Assembly (NCBI GenBank): GCA_945900935.1
Contig: CAMDKT010000289.1
Coordinates: 1 to 7,597 of the forward strand
Direction of reading: 5' to 3'
DNA from: Candidatus Sulfopaludibacter sp. SbA3
GTDB lineage: Bacteria > Acidobacteriota > Terriglobia > Bryobacterales > Bryobacteraceae
DNA: 7,597 nt
In this document: positions 5,816-7,597 of the stretch, piece by piece
Numbering within the stretch: the stretch's first letter is position 1
Layout of the letters: the number at the start of each line of letters is the position of its first letter
Notes under the pieces: model-generated
What the model was told of the DNA's origin: nothing
Seen by the model: the letters and a program-made list of their open reading frames with translations, nothing else
Databases searched by the model: none
Translations under genes and position numbers: made by a program

Positions 5816-7135
5816 GTGAAAATCAAGAAGCTGAAACTTCATCCCATCGCTGTGGCCGATGGGCCGTTGCGGTCGTCCTATGGTCTGCATGCTCCGTATG
5901 CGCTGCGGACCATTGTCGAGGTTGAGACCACCGACGGCATTACGGGCATCAGCGAGACTTACGGAGGAGACGGGCCGGTGGCGGCACTGGAAAGCGTCCG
6001 GTCCCGCGTGGAGGGGATGGACCCGTTTCAATTGATGGGATTCCGGCAGTATATTGAGTCGCAAGCGGCGCTGGCGGCGAAGGAATCCGAAGGCGGGCGA
6101 TCGCAAACCTGGCTGGTGCCGGGGGAGAATCCGCTGGACACGCATTCGCGTACATTCGCGGCAATTGAAGTAGCTTGCCTGGATGCGATTGGGAAAGCGC
6201 TGGGGCGTCCGTTGTGCGATCTGGTGGGAGGCAAATGCCGGGATCGGGTGCCGTTTTCGGCGTATCTCTTCTATAAGCACGGCGGGGGCGGCGGCATGGG
6301 CGCCGACGCTCGCGAGGACGAGTACGGCGAGATTCTGACGCCGGACGCCGTTGTCCGCTCCTGCAAGCAGATGATGGCCAAATATGGCTTTGCCGAAATC
6401 AAGTTAAAGGGCGGGGTTTTACCGCCGGATGAAGAAATTGCGGCGATCCAGGCACTGCGAGCGGAATTTGGGCCGAAGCATCCGCTGCGAATTGATCCCA
6501 ACTGCGCCTGGAGCGTGGACACGTCGGTACACGTGGGAATGTCGTTGCGCGAGGAGTTGACGGACGGCGGGTATTTGGAAGACCCGTGCGCGACGATTGA
6601 GGGCATGGCGGAAGTACGGCGGCGATTGCTGGCTGAGGGTATCGACACGCCGCTTGCGTCCAACGTGGCCACCACCTGTTTTGCGCATGTCCCGGTGGCG
6701 AAGCAGACCGATGGGGTTCAAGTGATTCTGAGCGACCCGCATTATTGGGGTGGCATACGGGCGCAGCAGAAGCTGTCGGATTTGTGCGAAGTACTGGGCC
6801 TGGGCATGTCGATGCACTCGAATAATCATCTGGGTGTGAGCATGATGACGATGGCGCACGCGGCGGCGGTTTGTCCGGCGCTGACGTATGCCTGCGACAC
6901 GCACTATCCGTGGCAGACCGAGATTGACGAAGTGGTGGTTGGCGGGCGGGTGAAATTTGAAAACGGTTGCGTGGTGATTCCGGACAAGCCGGGGCTGGGC
7001 GTGGAACTGGATTATGATCAACTCGCCCGCGGCGAGGAACGCTATCGCAATCTGCCGTTCCGCAAGCGTGACGATGAAGCCGAGATGGGCAAGCATGTCG
7101 ACCCGAACTGGAAACGCATTCTTCCCCGATGGTAA
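5816..7135 (+). CDS. gudD: Glucarate dehydratase (enolase superfamily)
   Basis: 439 residues, close to the usual length for this enzyme, which dehydrates D-glucarate (often also L-idarate) to 5-dehydro-4-deoxy-D-glucarate in the cytoplasm using Mg2+. The N-terminal capping domain (about 1-140) precedes the enolase-type barrel. Catalytic elements in order: KLK at 196-198, Asp227 in RIDPN, Glu255 in LEDPC, Asn283 in SNVATT, Asp307 in LSDPHYWGG, and His334 in MHSNNH, forming the family's Lys-x-Lys and His-Asp acid/base sets and the metal ligands. The HSNNH and DTHYPWQ motifs and the C-terminal KPGLGVELD are typical of glucarate dehydratases rather than mandelate racemases. The start is GTG at 5816, giving a normal family N-terminus; it lacks a clear Shine-Dalgarno, so coupling to the small upstream frame is plausible. 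The next gene encodes the following pathway step, 9 bases downstream. Use of galactarate or another aldarate cannot be excluded. Confidence 0.9.
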   Translation: MKIKKLKLHPIAVADGPLRSSYGLHAPYALRTIVEVETTDGITGISETYGGDGPVAALESVRSRVEGMDPFQLMGFRQYIESQAALAAKESEGGRSQTWLVPGENPLDTHSRTFAAIEVACLDAIGKALGRPLCDLVGGKCRDRVPFSAYLFYKHGGGGGMGADAREDEYGEILTPDAVVRSCKQMMAKYGFAEIKLKGGVLPPDEEIAAIQALRAEFGPKHPLRIDPNCAWSVDTSVHVGMSLREELTDGGYLEDPCATIEGMAEVRRRLLAEGIDTPLASNVATTCFAHVPVAKQTDGVQVILSDPHYWGGIRAQQKLSDLCEVLGLGMSMHSNNHLGVSMMTMAHAAAVCPALTYACDTHYPWQTEIDEVVVGGRVKFENGCVVIPDKPGLGVELDYDQLARGEERYRNLPFRKRDDEAEMGKHVDPNWKRILPRW

Positions 7136-7144
7136 AGGACTAAT

Positions 7145-7597
7145 ATGCTCGATCCGAAAAAAGCATTTCACGGTGTGTTTGGGTTTCCCATAACGCCGTT
7201 TCAGAACGATCTCTCGCTGGATTTGGCCGGCTTGGAGCGCAACTGCGATTGGATGGCGGGATTTCCGTTCTGTTCGCAAGTGATTGCGGGCGGGACGGGC
7301 GAAGTCTATTCGATGACGCCGGAGGAATCGATTGAGTGCGTGCGGGTGTCGGTGAAAGCCATCAACGGGCGCATGCCGGTGGTGGCGGGCGTGGCTTACA
7401 ACACCACCATGGCCTGCCAGATGGCGAGGGGAATGGAGAAGGCGGGCGCTGAGGCGCTGCTGGTGATGCCGCCTTATTACATCAACGCACCCGAAGAGGG
7501 CCTTTTTCAGTATTTTGAAGCGATCGCGAATAGCTGCGGACTGCCGTTGTCCTTTTATACACGAGACTGGGCGGCGTTCTCGCCGTCGCAAGTGCAG
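7145..7597 (+). CDS. kdgD: 5-dehydro-4-deoxyglucarate dehydratase, DapA family (partial, 3' end outside window)
   Basis: First 151 residues of a protein of about 300, open to the window end. It has the DapA/N-acetylneuraminate lyase barrel features: FGFPITPF near the start (12-19), GGTGE at 49-53, VVAGVAYNT at 79-87, the active-site-lining MPPYY at 108-112, and Tyr138 where the family's catalytic Tyr is expected. The Schiff-base Lys would lie beyond the cut. FYTRD, instead of the YNVP of lysine-pathway DapA, resembles the YNRD-type segment of KDG dehydratases. Together with the preceding glucarate dehydratase this indicates conversion of 5-dehydro-4-deoxyglucarate to 2-oxoglutarate semialdehyde, with loss of water and CO2. 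ATG at 7145 follows AAAGGA by five bases; this site overlaps the stop of gudD. Other aldolases of the family remain possible. Confidence 0.87.
   Translation, partial: MLDPKKAFHGVFGFPITPFQNDLSLDLAGLERNCDWMAGFPFCSQVIAGGTGEVYSMTPEESIECVRVSVKAINGRMPVVAGVAYNTTMACQMARGMEKAGAEALLVMPPYYINAPEEGLFQYFEAIANSCGLPLSFYTRDWAAFSPSQVQ

Noticed and set aside
6419..7591. Long minus-strand open frame (390 codons) rich in Arg and His
   Set aside because: It is antisense to gudD and kdgD, both firmly recognised by catalytic motifs, and its composition is typical of an antisense shadow frame.
1..7597. CRISPR array, tRNA, rRNA or insertion sequence
   Set aside because: No regularly spaced repeats, tRNA-like cloverleaf, rRNA-like sequence or recognisable transposase was found on reading both strands.

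Overview
This is a GC-rich bacterial window holding three kinds of gene on two strands. The gene complement and the style of the TadG-like proteins suggest a soil Acidobacteriota of the Solibacter/Bryobacter type. That placement rests on general resemblance only; there is no rRNA or other marker gene in the window.

Layout. Positions 1-631 hold at most the tail of an upstream gene (stop near 104), a knot of short inverted repeats at 129-182, and about 450 bases with no convincing gene. A plus-strand pair follows: a metal-dependent cyclase/kynurenine-formamidase-family hydrolase (632-1429) and an SDR-family NAD(P)-dependent oxidoreductase (1447-2211), 17 bases apart. Facing them on the minus strand is a compact four-gene cassette (5467 down to 2305), read in the order TadG-like, TadE-like, TadE-like, TadG-like. 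These look like envelope proteins of a Tad/Flp pilus system. The two TadG-like proteins are clear paralogues with a shared Cys-containing C-terminal region. After a divergent gap of 186 bases the plus strand resumes with an unreported small basic protein (48 aa, TTG start, strong Shine-Dalgarno), then an enolase-superfamily glucarate dehydratase (5816-7135) and the first half of a DapA-family protein, most likely 5-dehydro-4-deoxyglucarate dehydratase (from 7145, cut by the window end).

How the genes work together. The last two enzymes are consecutive steps of D-glucarate (or galactarate) breakdown: dehydration to 5-dehydro-4-deoxyglucarate, then dehydration and decarboxylation to 2-oxoglutarate semialdehyde. 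The cyclase/SDR pair may be another small-molecule oxidation and hydrolysis module, but its substrate cannot be read from sequence. The Tad-like cassette has no visible functional link to the catabolic genes. No ATPase, secretin, Flp pilin or prepilin peptidase gene is present, so any such partners must lie elsewhere in the genome.

The points most worth a second look are the duplicated TadG-like proteins with exactly conserved Cys spacing and no room for a typical von Willebrand A domain, the small basic gene ahead of glucarate dehydratase, and the competing inverted repeats near the left end.
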